Assembly (NCBI GenBank): GCA_001770015.1
Contig: MEQB01000067.1
Span: 20,265 to 84,264 of the forward strand
DNA: 64,000 bases
Source of the DNA: Bdellovibrionales bacterium RIFOXYC1_FULL_37_79
GTDB taxonomy: Bacteria; Bdellovibrionota; Bacteriovoracia; Bacteriovoracales; Bacteriovoracaceae
Direction of reading: 5' to 3'
Positions 50,742 through 60,281 of this stretch are shown one piece after another (position 1 is the first letter of the stretch; the number at the start of each line of letters is the position of its first letter). The translations under genes were made by a program, and so were the position numbers. Below the pieces are notes generated by a model. It did no database searches and had not been told where the DNA came from. It was given only the letters and a program-made list of their open reading frames with translations.

Positions 50742-53105
50742 CTATAGATAACCGTTTTGCATAAAAAACTTTCGTTTCTCATCAAGCACTTTTTTCCATT
50801 CATTTTCTGGATAATATTCTATATCAATTTTCATAAATTCTTCATCTGTTATTTCAAGTGGTTTCGAGGGGGTTCCAGATGCATCCAACCAGATTTCATC
50901 ACCCTCAAAAAACCATTTACCCTTGTACTTTTGATCTTTGGCTGAAACTGCATATTTTAGTTGACCATTTTTATGAAAATAAATTCGATTATCTTTGATA
51001 TTCAAATTATACACTTTAACACTTTCATTATGATTATATATAATCCCTGAGAAAATATTTCCGTTATCATAAAAAGTGGTTGGACCAGTGAATTTAATAT
51101 TATTCCACAGATGGTAATTGTCCCCGTCAATTGTAGCGTAGGCTAAACGATGATTTTTATAAAATCCAACTTCACTCCCAATTTTCAAATCCAAGTTATT
51201 AATTTTATCTTCACTGACAATAGTTTGCATAAGACTACCATCGGTATATAGGGTTACGAATTGATCAATTGTATTTCCAGATTGATGGACAGATTTAGCT
51301 TCTAATGTACAGTAAAAAAGTTTGCCGTTTTTATAAAAAGAAGTTGTGCCTTTGCATTTTATCCCGTTTTCAGGTTTAAATATTTTATTAAAAACAACAC
51401 TTCTAATAGTATCATCATTCCAAAAATCGACAAAGTATTTGTTTGATATAGGCACTCCATTATATTGGCCATCTCCTTTTATAGCTGCTGAAATCAAATT
51501 ATTTTTATCATCGAAAAAAACTTGAGAATCTTCAAGAAGAGTCCATCCCCATTTAGCAAGTGTATATGATTCCAGCAATTTACCAGAAGCAATTTTTCCA
51601 TTTTCATGAAATGAAACTATGTTCATCCCTGCAAATTTCATTTTTTTAAACTCAAAATCATCTACGACATTGCCGGATTGAATATTTCCGTTGGGGTAGA
51701 ATTCAATTTCTTGTCTTGGAACAAAGCTGAATCCGTTTAAACTGGTTTCGTTAGTGATGGTGGCCTTTTTTATTTTATTATTGTCGTAAAGTTCTACCGA
51801 TGTGCCACCCATAAGTTCAATATTTTGATAGATCGAGTCACCGGCTAGGAAGAAATTTTTTACATTTCCATTTTCATAAAAATCAATACCGGTTTGGAAA
51901 CTATTATAGAAATTATTTGTGGCATAGACTTTAGGAAATATCTCTTCTAGCTTATTATTTTGAAATAACGCTGACGACGGAAATCCATTATTATGACAAT
52001 TACAAAAAGTATAAACGTCGGCTTTTGATTGATCACAACGTAAATTAATCTTTTGCGTGTAACTATCTCTGGACCATAAAACAATAACCTCTCCATCGTC
52101 TTTATAAATTGAGGTTAGTTCCACGGGAATTTTTTTATTTCCATTGCTGTCACGTTTCATCACTAATTCAACGTAAGGGTTAGCGGATTGCTGATCTTTT
52201 AATATGTATGTCACTTTATTGTTGCCAATTGTTATGTTGAAAGGTGTTTTGGCAAAATAATTTCCTCTTTCATCTATATATCCGTAGAGGTTTGCATTCA
52301 CGCCCGGTATATTCAATTTGGTAAGATTATGCTTGTTTTCACTATTTCCCCCATACAAATATCTCAATACCAACTGTCCCGGGGTGTTAATTTTCCATTC
52401 TGGAAAGAATGATAATATTTGTTTGTAAGTGTCGCTTGATATTTCATCAGTATTTTTATTAAATAATTTAGCTACGATGTCTCTAACTTGTTTTGAATCT
52501 TTTGCTTCTGGAAATAATGAATACATCCACTCATGAAAAATTAACGCTGCTTTATTCACTTCATTCATTTTATTAAACAACCTGGTGTCGTATTTTACCC
52601 TTATCAATTTGCCTACCCTGGATTGAGAAGCAATTTGGAGAAGGAGGCAATTACTTTTAAAGGTGATATCATGAACAGAATCATCAATAGGTATCAATCC
52701 GGTATTTATCCTCTCCCAGTTAGGATTTCCAGGTACAAAATTATCTTTTAAATAAAGTAAATCATTATAAAAATGATTTTTGATGTTTATAAATCCACTA
52801 ATCTTTTCATCTAATATTTTTAAATAAGGCTTATGCATATCATTAACAAGCCGGGACTGATCAATGTTATGCAAATCCAAAAGTGTCACTGTTTTTATAT
52901 CTTCTATTTTAATGTTTGATAATGGATCTACGGCCACATCCGTATTACCATTATTTTTTAGCTCTTTGATTTTATCTGCCACTAGATTTCTTATTTGGTC
53001 AGAACTAAAACATGTAATCACATCTCCGCCATTACCAGTGCGATGCCCTAATCCGAAACACACATTTGCTACTAAAAATACGATTAACACGGTCAACTTT
53101 TTCAT
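50742..53105 (-). CDS. Large secreted protein with YwqK/MORN-like repeats
   Basis: A 787-residue protein with signal peptide (MKKLTVLIVFLVANVCFG). The N-terminal part (20-250) has GHRTGNGGDVITC and a helix LIFHEWMYSLFPEA; proteins opening with this GNGGD motif occur among secreted proteins of Bdellovibrio-like bacteria. From about 400 to 770 there are roughly eleven copies of a loose repeat with core F-Y/H-x-N-G-K/N-I/L (FYENGNV, FYPNGNI, FHENGKI, FYKNGKL, FYDNGNI, FHKNGQL and others), spaced about 25-50 residues, like YwqK/MORN_2 repeats. Such repeats form elongated beta structures. Function unknown. It follows the TIGR02147 gene by 17 bp on the same strand. Confidence 0.75.
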   Translation of the reverse strand: MKKLTVLIVFLVANVCFGLGHRTGNGGDVITCFSSDQIRNLVADKIKELKNNGNTDVAVDPLSNIKIEDIKTVTLLDLHNIDQSRLVNDMHKPYLKILDEKISGFINIKNHFYNDLLYLKDNFVPGNPNWERINTGLIPIDDSVHDITFKSNCLLLQIASQSRVGKLIRVKYDTRLFNKMNEVNKAALIFHEWMYSLFPEAKDSKQVRDIVAKLFNKNTDEISSDTYKQILSFFPEWKINTPGQLVLRYLYGGNSENKHNLTKLNIPGVNANLYGYIDERGNYFAKTPFNITIGNNKVTYILKDQQSANPYVELVMKRDSNGNKKIPVELTSIYKDDGEVIVLWSRDSYTQKINLRCDQSKADVYTFCNCHNNGFPSSALFQNNKLEEIFPKVYATNNFYNSFQTGIDFYENGNVKNFFLAGDSIYQNIELMGGTSVELYDNNKIKKATITNETSLNGFSFVPRQEIEFYPNGNIQSGNVVDDFEFKKMKFAGMNIVSFHENGKIASGKLLESYTLAKWGWTLLEDSQVFFDDKNNLISAAIKGDGQYNGVPISNKYFVDFWNDDTIRSVVFNKIFKPENGIKCKGTTSFYKNGKLFYCTLEAKSVHQSGNTIDQFVTLYTDGSLMQTIVSEDKINNLDLKIGSEVGFYKNHRLAYATIDGDNYHLWNNIKFTGPTTFYDNGNIFSGIIYNHNESVKVYNLNIKDNRIYFHKNGQLKYAVSAKDQKYKGKWFFEGDEIWLDASGTPSKPLEITDEEFMKIDIEYYPENEWKKVLDEKRKFFMQNGYL

Positions 53106-53122
53106 TTTTTCTCTCCCCTTGA

Positions 53123-53926
53123 TTATTTGTTTAATTTAAAAAATTGTGTTGAGAAACAATACACATGGTCTTGTTTCTTATTTTTTTTACGCTGGGTTGC
53201 CCAAGCGTCTAATTCGTCATAAAAATTATTAATTTTTTTATAAAATTCTTCTAGATCTTCTTGATTTATAGCAGTTGTTAACGTATCAATTTTTCTTTCA
53301 TTGACGTTTTGAAAATCAATTGCAATTTTTGCCTTGTCTAATATTTGTTTGTTGAATTTTCTAATAGCTTCGCTTGGCACACCATCATCTGTGATCAAAT
53401 TTTTATAAGTTTGAATCAAGGTATTATCAACTTCTTTTAATAATCCCAGTCGGATGAGCCGTTCGATTGCAATTTTCACAAGACTTTCGTTAAGCCCCAG
53501 TTTGCTTGCAATCCATTGATAGTTATTTTTAAATTCCTTGGTATCGGTCAGCTCAAGTATCGCAAAATGATACCAGTCTGAAATAACGCTAAATTTTTCG
53601 GCAATCAGTTGCTCATTCTCATGCTTTTTAAACATTAATTGTAATTTTAATGATGCAATTTCTCTTTCACTTTTTGATCTAGCATCACTCGCTAGAACCA
53701 TGGAACAAAACATCTCGACTTCTTTGTCGGAAAAATTTAATGACTTAGCGATTGTTTGTGCTTTCTTGGCCGAGATTCCTTGCTTTCTTTGCATGATCTG
53801 ACAAAGCCTGGTCGCCGGTAACTTAATATCTCTGGCAAATGCGTTTAGCGAATATCTTGAATTGGCCCGACACCTCTCTTCAAGTTTGCTTTTTAACACT
53901 TCCCTATAATCGTTTGTTTCGAACAT
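53123..53926 (-). CDS. TIGR02147-family regulator (DUF4423)
   Basis: A 267-residue cytoplasmic protein with an N-terminal helix-turn-helix (YSLNAFARDIKLPATRLCQIMQRKQGIS) and a helical C-terminal part containing SVISDWYHFAILELTDT, the hallmark of TIGR02147, and a winged-helix-like stretch WIASKLGLNESLVKIAIERLIRLGLL. The family is expanded in Bdellovibrio and Fibrobacter and is assumed to be regulatory. It is 17 bp upstream of the repeat-protein gene and may control it. Useful as a lineage marker. Confidence 0.88.
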   Translation of the reverse strand: MFETNDYREVLKSKLEERCRANSRYSLNAFARDIKLPATRLCQIMQRKQGISAKKAQTIAKSLNFSDKEVEMFCSMVLASDARSKSEREIASLKLQLMFKKHENEQLIAEKFSVISDWYHFAILELTDTKEFKNNYQWIASKLGLNESLVKIAIERLIRLGLLKEVDNTLIQTYKNLITDDGVPSEAIRKFNKQILDKAKIAIDFQNVNERKIDTLTTAINQEDLEEFYKKINNFYDELDAWATQRKKNKKQDHVYCFSTQFFKLNK

Positions 53927-54485
53927 TACCTTATCCCGGTTTTGAATTTACTACCTGCAAAATGTTGTGAAGTTATATATTATGAAACCTTGCTATTTTC
54001 AAGCAACCGGGTACATATTCCATGTAGTGAGTTGCTATGGCCCTATGCGTAAAGTGTCGAAAATTTAAGGAATTAATGGCGGTGCCATCGGATTTCGCAA
54101 AAGTACTTTTAAACTCCAATAATAACAAGTAGATGCAAAGACATTTCAATGCGTGAACTAGTCAGGTTTGATATTGGGTAGGTAATATCATTAGGCTGAA
54201 TCTTGAATCACTGGAACTATATCAATAAAGAAGGAAACCTATCTTTGATAAAAATATCAAGTCAATTGTGATCGTATTATGAAAATTGTAATACGCTCTC
54301 TTCTCTGGTGTCGAAGGCCAGAAGGACTGGAGCTAAAGGCCGTAAAAGATAGGAATCTGAACCTGTCATTGTAGTAATTCATACGAAACTTGATAAGTCC
54401 TCAAGTGAAGGCTTTACAACCAAGCAAATTGTTTTAAAATCAATTGGTTTGTTTGAAAATTTATCATGTCTTGAGGGCGAAAAAA
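53927..54485. other. 559-bp intergenic region between divergent units
   Basis: No convincing protein-coding gene. It contains a short hairpin CGTATTA / TAATACG (54273-54279 and 54289-54295) and a GC-richer block at 54316-54341 with nested complementary segments GGCC...GGCC and CCAG-AAGGA-CTGG. These may belong to a leader RNA of the alpha-2-macroglobulin operon. I cannot match them to a known riboswitch. Confidence 0.4.
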
Positions 54486-57400
54486 ATGAAAAAAAAGATC
54501 ATAGCTTTGGTTTCTATTGTTTTAATTATCAGTGCGGTGCTGGGAGTTGTTTATTATCGAAGCAAATACATTACTACACCTATGGAAACGCAAGTGGAAA
54601 CACCTCCTGCACCAGATTTTGATATAGCAGCGGAAGATACTGAAAATTTTCCATTACAAGTCCTTACGGTCAAACCAGATTCTGGAATTGTAACTACAGA
54701 AGTAAATCAGATCACAGTTGTTTTTAATAAACCAATGGTTCCTCTTGGTGATTTTGAAAAACTTGCAATGAATCTACCTATAAAAATAACGCCAGAGATT
54801 CCTTGTCATTGGCGCTGGTTAAATCGCACAACTCTTTCTTGTGAACTTGATAATCCACTGCCACTTTCGAATAAATACAGTATTCTCGTGGAAGCTGGTA
54901 TTAAGGCATTTGATGGCACGGCATTAAAGGATCAAGTGTCAACTTCTTTTTCTACGGAAGTTTGGAAAGTAATCTATCAAGATGTAAATTGGATTGGGCC
55001 TACCCGTCCTGAACTTATGCTGATTTTTAATCAGCCAATGGATCTTGAGAGTCTTAAAAAGGCCCTGGTGGTGAGTTGTAAGGATAGTGAAATAGTTGAG
55101 GTGACTGAGGATGATTCTAAAAAGAAAAACTTAGAATATGAACGCAGCTACATCATTAAATTCAAGAAGGATCTTGCGTACAACGAAAATTGTAATATTA
55201 AAATTGATTCTTCAGCAAAATCCAAGCTCGGGAGAGAGCCTGGAGAAATTTTTAATACACAACTGACTATGTTTGACGATTTTAAAATATCGAAAGTTGG
55301 TTGTGAAAATGACGAATATATTAGTCATGCTAATGCGAAGACAATCTCTCTTAACAAATGCAATCCAGATTACAGTCTAACAATATATTTTAGTGCACCA
55401 ATTTATGGTAAGGATCTTGCTGATAGCATAAAAATAGATCCATTCTTTGGTTGGACGCAGGGGGGGCGGAATTCTCCAGAATTTTTTCGTCAAAACCCTG
55501 ATCAGGAATATGATTCGATAACATTAAGTAGTCCCATGAATGGCCGAAGTACATATGTGATATCAATTAAAAATCTTAAAGATCGTTTTGGTCGTAAACT
55601 TACAGGAGCTGATAGCATCTCCCTTACTACGGGGGATTTTGAACCGATATTTAATTTTCCCAGCGGTTTTGGTGTTATGGAAAAAGAGGGTCCTAAAGAA
55701 TATGCATATTCTGCGGTAAATATTTCAGCCTTTACTCTGGATTATATTTTTACGCAAAATGTGAACGATATTTCTTTTTGGGAACAACAAAATGATTATA
55801 AAACCAGTTGTGCTATACCTCCGCTCGTAAAAAGTGCAGAAATTAAGACGGGGTTAAAGTTAAATCTTCCCGGGACATTGCCTCTTGATATTGGGAAATT
55901 AGTTTCAGGAAGTATAACCGGCCTTTTCTTTGGTTGGACACATGACCCTGAGTATATGTCCCCAAGAAAAATTGCTTCAGATTCTACAAGTTGCCGCCCT
56001 TTCTTTTTAGAAATTACCGATCTTGGAATAACTGCAAAAGTTGGTTTTTTTGATTCAGCGGTTTGGATACATTCAATTAAAACGGGTAAGCCTTTGGAAG
56101 ATGTTCGTGTATCATTAAAATATGGTGAAAAAATTGTTTCGAGTGGAATGACCGATGATAATGGTTTTGTAAAACTCACTGGCGCAAAGGATTTTGATCC
56201 CGAAAGAGAAGGGCGATGGAAATCTCTGCTTTATATTGTTGCACAAACAAAAGAAGATTTGTCAATACTTCCATTCAACGAAGGAAGGACAGGATCTGAT
56301 TATTATAATGAGTATCTCCCTTATGGTGATCGTTTACGTGAATCTAAAAATCATCTTGTTTCGATCATTACGGATCGTCCCTTATATAAACCGGGGGAAG
56401 ATGTTAAATTAAAAGTTTTTGCTCGCAGCTGGGACCCCCAAAGTTTTGCTCTGAGGCCTGACGAAAAAATTGAAATAAGAGTGAAAGATCCCTTTTATAA
56501 GGATGTTTTTGTTCAAGAAGTAAAAATGTCTTCTTTTGGTACCGCAAATTTTGAATTTAAATTAAATTCTGGCATGAAGCTTGGAACATATTCAGTTGAT
56601 GCCAAAATTGGAGATTGGAGTGAATATGTAGGAGATTTTAAAGTTCAGGAATTTACGCTACCTGCCTTTAGAGTAAAAATTGATTCACAAAAAGGTCTCT
56701 ATAAAACTGGAGAAATTGCCCAGTTCAAAGCTTTGGCAACTTATCATTTTGGTGGAGGATTAGCAGGTGCCAAAGGTGATTATACGGCCACTTTTGATCC
56801 TGGACGTTGGATGCCCAAAATTCCTCAGTGGCAAGCTTACACTTTTGATAATCCGATGACACTTATGCTTAAAGGATATGAGAAGCCAATTGAAAAGAGC
56901 ATGGTGGTAATTGATTCGGGATCTGTCAAAACAACTAAAAATGGGGATGCTTTAATTAATATTGTTTTGGGAGCCAATCAGATTAGAAGTTTTGGAAGAT
57001 TAAATTTTGAAATACAATTTCAAGATGATCGTGGCAAGGCCATTGCTCAAAATACTTCATTAGACGTACACAGTTCTGATATTCAACTTGGAATAAAAAC
57101 TCCAGAGTGGGCCTACGAAGCCGGTAAAACCATTGAACCGCAGGTCATTGTCTTAAATATTGATGAAAAACCAGTGCCAGATAAAAAAGTAAAATTAAAT
57201 TTAGTATATAGACAGTATAAAACGGTTCGGATGCGCAGTAGTGGAAATTATTATAATTATGTTACCCGCACCAAAGATGAAATTATTGATAGTTGTGAAT
57301 TTGAGAGTGAAAGTGAACCAAATGGTTGTTCGCTTAAAACTAAAGCTTCAGGAATGTATTATATAATGGCAGAAACCAAGGATTCGAAATCAAGATTGAT

Positions 57401-60281
57401 TTCGACCTCCATGTCGGTTTATGTTACAGGTTCTTCGTATGTTGGTTGGTTTAAAGAAAATACAGATTCAATCGATTTAATCCCGGATAAAAGTGAATAT
57501 ATAATGGGAGAAACAGCCAAATTACTGGTTAAAAACCCCTTTTCAGAAGTGGATGCCTTGGTGACTTATGAACGCTTTGGAATTTTAAAAAGTTTTAGAA
57601 AAAAACTTATTGGTGGTGCTTCAATTATTGAGATTCCGCTGGATGAATCTGTTTATTCCCCCGGTTTTAATGTTGCTGTTCAAATAATTCGTGGAAGAAC
57701 CTCAGATAAAATCGAAGGGGCTGTTGACCTTGGCAAACCTGCATTTAAGATTGGAACTGTTCGTTTGAATGTCATTGATCCAGATACTAAGTTAACTCTG
57801 GATGTAAAATCTAAAAAAGAAGAAATTGAACCTGGTGAGGAAGCTTTCATTGAATTAAAGATCACTTCTAAGACGGTGCATGAATCAGAGTTAATGGTTG
57901 CAGTAGTGGATGATAAAATTTTGCAACTTGCAGGGGATTATACTGATCATTATGATCTTCATTCTAAAGTTTATAAGATGCCTTTTAATGATGTTGAGAC
58001 TTCACAGCTACTTAAGCATTTAATTGGCCGCAGACACTTTGGACGAAAAGGTGCACCCGCTGGTGGAGATGGAGGTGATTCTGTTAGAAAAAACTTTTTA
58101 CCTGTTGCTTATTTTAATCCTGCAATTTTGGTGGGAACCTCTGGGAAAACATCCATCAAATTTAAAGTGCCCGATAATCTTACAACCTGGACAGTTCTCG
58201 TAGTTGCGGTTGATCAATCTCACCGGTTTGGTTTTGGAAAGGGCAGTTTTAGGGTTGCGAAGAAATTTATGATTGAACCTGCACTTCCTTCATTTTTAAC
58301 TGAGGGAGACCGCTTTATTGGACGTTTTGTTGCATTTAATAAAACTGGAAAAACTACAGACGTCACCGGCGAATTAAAAATCAGTGGTGCATCTTTAGAG
58401 GGACAAGCCAAGAAAATTATTCAAGTTAATAATGATGATAAGGCTTATTTTGAATGGCCTGTAACAGTTACCAGCGGAAGTAAGGTGATTGATTTAACTG
58501 CACTTGGGGAAGCAAGTGGATACAAAGATGCAATTAAATTGATGCTGCCAGTTTTGCCATATCTTTCTTATGAAACTTTTGCCACATCAGGATCAACAAC
58601 TGATCCAGCTGCAAAAATACCACTAGAAATTCCCAAGGAAGTAAGAAATGAACTAAGCTCCTTGTCGGTTTTAGTAAGTCCTACACTAATTGCTCAATTG
58701 GATGATGTTTTTAGATATATTTTTACTTACCCATATAGTTGTTGGGAGCAAACGCTTACTAGAATCCTGGCATACAATAGCTATCGTGAACTTGAAGCGT
58801 ATATGTCACTTTCTTCTAGTGAAATGGGAGGTGATGTAAACAAAAAAATAAGTGAGCTTCTTGCGCTCATGCCAAAATTTCAAGCACCAAATGGTGGAAT
58901 GAGTTATTGGCTTTCTGACGATAGGACGGTTGATCCGTATCTATCGGTTTATACCGCTCTTGGACTCATTTGGCTCAATAGAAGTAATATTGCTATTCCA
59001 AAGGATACCTCACAAAAGCTTTTTAACTACGTTAAAGCATTTGTGAGGGGAAATTTTAAGACGTATTACGGTTATGAAGTTGAGGCAACCGTAAAGGCCA
59101 TGGCAGTATATGTGATCACAATCTTGGGTGAAAAAGATATTGCATCCGTGAACAAGATTTACGGTGATGAAAATCGGATGTCGCTTTTTGGAAAAGCTTT
59201 CTTGCTTATGGCAGCTGAGAAGAATACTGAAACAAAGCAAATAGCACAAGCTATTAAGAAAAAGATTTTATCTCAATCAAATAGCACATCAAATGGCCTG
59301 ACTTTTACCGAAAAATTGGATGGTGTCTATAATACAATTCTTTCCAGTTCTGTGCGGACCGATTGTACAATTTTAGGTGCGTTGATGGAGACGGACTCCG
59401 GTAACCCACTGATACAGCCGCTTGTAAATTCTATAATGACTGCCAGGAAGTCCAGTCGTTGGAATAATACTCAGGAAAACTTGTTTTGTATGAATGGACT
59501 TATCCAATATGCGAAAGTTTATGAAAAAGATAAACCTGACTTTCAGACTGAAATTTCTGCTTTTGGAAAAAAATTGGATACGGCCAGTTTTAAAGGGTTT
59601 AAAGAAAAACCTGTGGAAAAAAAATATGTGTTACCTTTGTCTTCAATTGGGACAACTTCACAGGTAGAGCTGGCCAGAAAGGGAGTTGGGCGAATGTATT
59701 ATACGGCCAGACTACGTATAGCTTATGAAAAAGTCAGAACCGATCCTGTCAATGCGGGTATGCAAGTTGAAAGAAGTTATTATGTAAAAGACTTAAAAGG
59801 TAAATGGATAAAGAAAGTTGATGAGGTTAAGATCAAACGTGGTGATCTGGTTAGAATTGATCTTTTGGTGAAGGTCCCAGCTATTCGTTATCAGGTTGCT
59901 CTAGTAGATAGTCTCCCTGCAGGGCTTGAACCTCTTAATACGGAACTGGCAGGTACTTCTAAACGTGATGCTGATGTACAAAATAAATCCAGTGGATCAG
60001 CTGGTATGCATGAAGCGATGGGGGGGGAAGGCGAAGGTGATTATTTCGAAGATGATTGGTGGTATTTTTTCCAGGATGGTGGCTTTTATCATAAAGAGAT
60101 GAGGCTTACCGGACTTCAGACTTTTGCCAGACATCTTACTCCTAAACAATATAATATTTCATATGTGGCCCAAGCTGTTGCTACTGGTGCGTTTTCTGCA
60201 GGACCGGCCCTTGTGGAAGAAATGTATTCTCCTGAAGTTTATGGAAAATCAACGCCAGCAAAATTTATCATAGGAGATTGA
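54486..60281 (+). CDS. Bacterial alpha-2-macroglobulin (YfhM/ECAM type)
   Basis: A 1931-residue envelope protein that traps proteases covalently. N-terminal membrane anchor IIALVSIVLIISAVLGVVYY without a lipobox, so it is probably tethered to the inner membrane facing the periplasm. MG-type beta domains fill 40-1300 (for example PLYKPGEDVKLKVFARSWD, the MG2-like domain near 640). The thioester motif is YSCWEQ with Cys1419, so the protease-trapping bond should be functional. The alpha-helical thioester domain continues to about 1690. I start at ATG 54486 with GAGGG upstream; an earlier frame start has no support. It overlaps pbpC, the classic partner in bacteria. Confidence 0.93.
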   Translation: MKKKIIALVSIVLIISAVLGVVYYRSKYITTPMETQVETPPAPDFDIAAEDTENFPLQVLTVKPDSGIVTTEVNQITVVFNKPMVPLGDFEKLAMNLPIKITPEIPCHWRWLNRTTLSCELDNPLPLSNKYSILVEAGIKAFDGTALKDQVSTSFSTEVWKVIYQDVNWIGPTRPELMLIFNQPMDLESLKKALVVSCKDSEIVEVTEDDSKKKNLEYERSYIIKFKKDLAYNENCNIKIDSSAKSKLGREPGEIFNTQLTMFDDFKISKVGCENDEYISHANAKTISLNKCNPDYSLTIYFSAPIYGKDLADSIKIDPFFGWTQGGRNSPEFFRQNPDQEYDSITLSSPMNGRSTYVISIKNLKDRFGRKLTGADSISLTTGDFEPIFNFPSGFGVMEKEGPKEYAYSAVNISAFTLDYIFTQNVNDISFWEQQNDYKTSCAIPPLVKSAEIKTGLKLNLPGTLPLDIGKLVSGSITGLFFGWTHDPEYMSPRKIASDSTSCRPFFLEITDLGITAKVGFFDSAVWIHSIKTGKPLEDVRVSLKYGEKIVSSGMTDDNGFVKLTGAKDFDPEREGRWKSLLYIVAQTKEDLSILPFNEGRTGSDYYNEYLPYGDRLRESKNHLVSIITDRPLYKPGEDVKLKVFARSWDPQSFALRPDEKIEIRVKDPFYKDVFVQEVKMSSFGTANFEFKLNSGMKLGTYSVDAKIGDWSEYVGDFKVQEFTLPAFRVKIDSQKGLYKTGEIAQFKALATYHFGGGLAGAKGDYTATFDPGRWMPKIPQWQAYTFDNPMTLMLKGYEKPIEKSMVVIDSGSVKTTKNGDALINIVLGANQIRSFGRLNFEIQFQDDRGKAIAQNTSLDVHSSDIQLGIKTPEWAYEAGKTIEPQVIVLNIDEKPVPDKKVKLNLVYRQYKTVRMRSSGNYYNYVTRTKDEIIDSCEFESESEPNGCSLKTKASGMYYIMAETKDSKSRLISTSMSVYVTGSSYVGWFKENTDSIDLIPDKSEYIMGETAKLLVKNPFSEVDALVTYERFGILKSFRKKLIGGASIIEIPLDESVYSPGFNVAVQIIRGRTSDKIEGAVDLGKPAFKIGTVRLNVIDPDTKLTLDVKSKKEEIEPGEEAFIELKITSKTVHESELMVAVVDDKILQLAGDYTDHYDLHSKVYKMPFNDVETSQLLKHLIGRRHFGRKGAPAGGDGGDSVRKNFLPVAYFNPAILVGTSGKTSIKFKVPDNLTTWTVLVVAVDQSHRFGFGKGSFRVAKKFMIEPALPSFLTEGDRFIGRFVAFNKTGKTTDVTGELKISGASLEGQAKKIIQVNNDDKAYFEWPVTVTSGSKVIDLTALGEASGYKDAIKLMLPVLPYLSYETFATSGSTTDPAAKIPLEIPKEVRNELSSLSVLVSPTLIAQLDDVFRYIFTYPYSCWEQTLTRILAYNSYRELEAYMSLSSSEMGGDVNKKISELLALMPKFQAPNGGMSYWLSDDRTVDPYLSVYTALGLIWLNRSNIAIPKDTSQKLFNYVKAFVRGNFKTYYGYEVEATVKAMAVYVITILGEKDIASVNKIYGDENRMSLFGKAFLLMAAEKNTETKQIAQAIKKKILSQSNSTSNGLTFTEKLDGVYNTILSSSVRTDCTILGALMETDSGNPLIQPLVNSIMTARKSSRWNNTQENLFCMNGLIQYAKVYEKDKPDFQTEISAFGKKLDTASFKGFKEKPVEKKYVLPLSSIGTTSQVELARKGVGRMYYTARLRIAYEKVRTDPVNAGMQVERSYYVKDLKGKWIKKVDEVKIKRGDLVRIDLLVKVPAIRYQVALVDSLPAGLEPLNTELAGTSKRDADVQNKSSGSAGMHEAMGGEGEGDYFEDDWWYFFQDGGFYHKEMRLTGLQTFARHLTPKQYNISYVAQAVATGAFSAGPALVEEMYSPEVYGKSTPAKFIIGD

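Noticed and set aside
54154..54203. TGAAC followed by TTTGATATT, possible seventh copy of the island element
   Set aside because: Spacing of the blocks is wrong, TTTCTTCA is missing and no start codon follows at the right distance.
54300..54390. Segment containing GAATCTGAACCTG that recalls part of a TPP riboswitch
   Set aside because: The required CTGAGA and other conserved TPP elements are absent and no thiamine gene follows.
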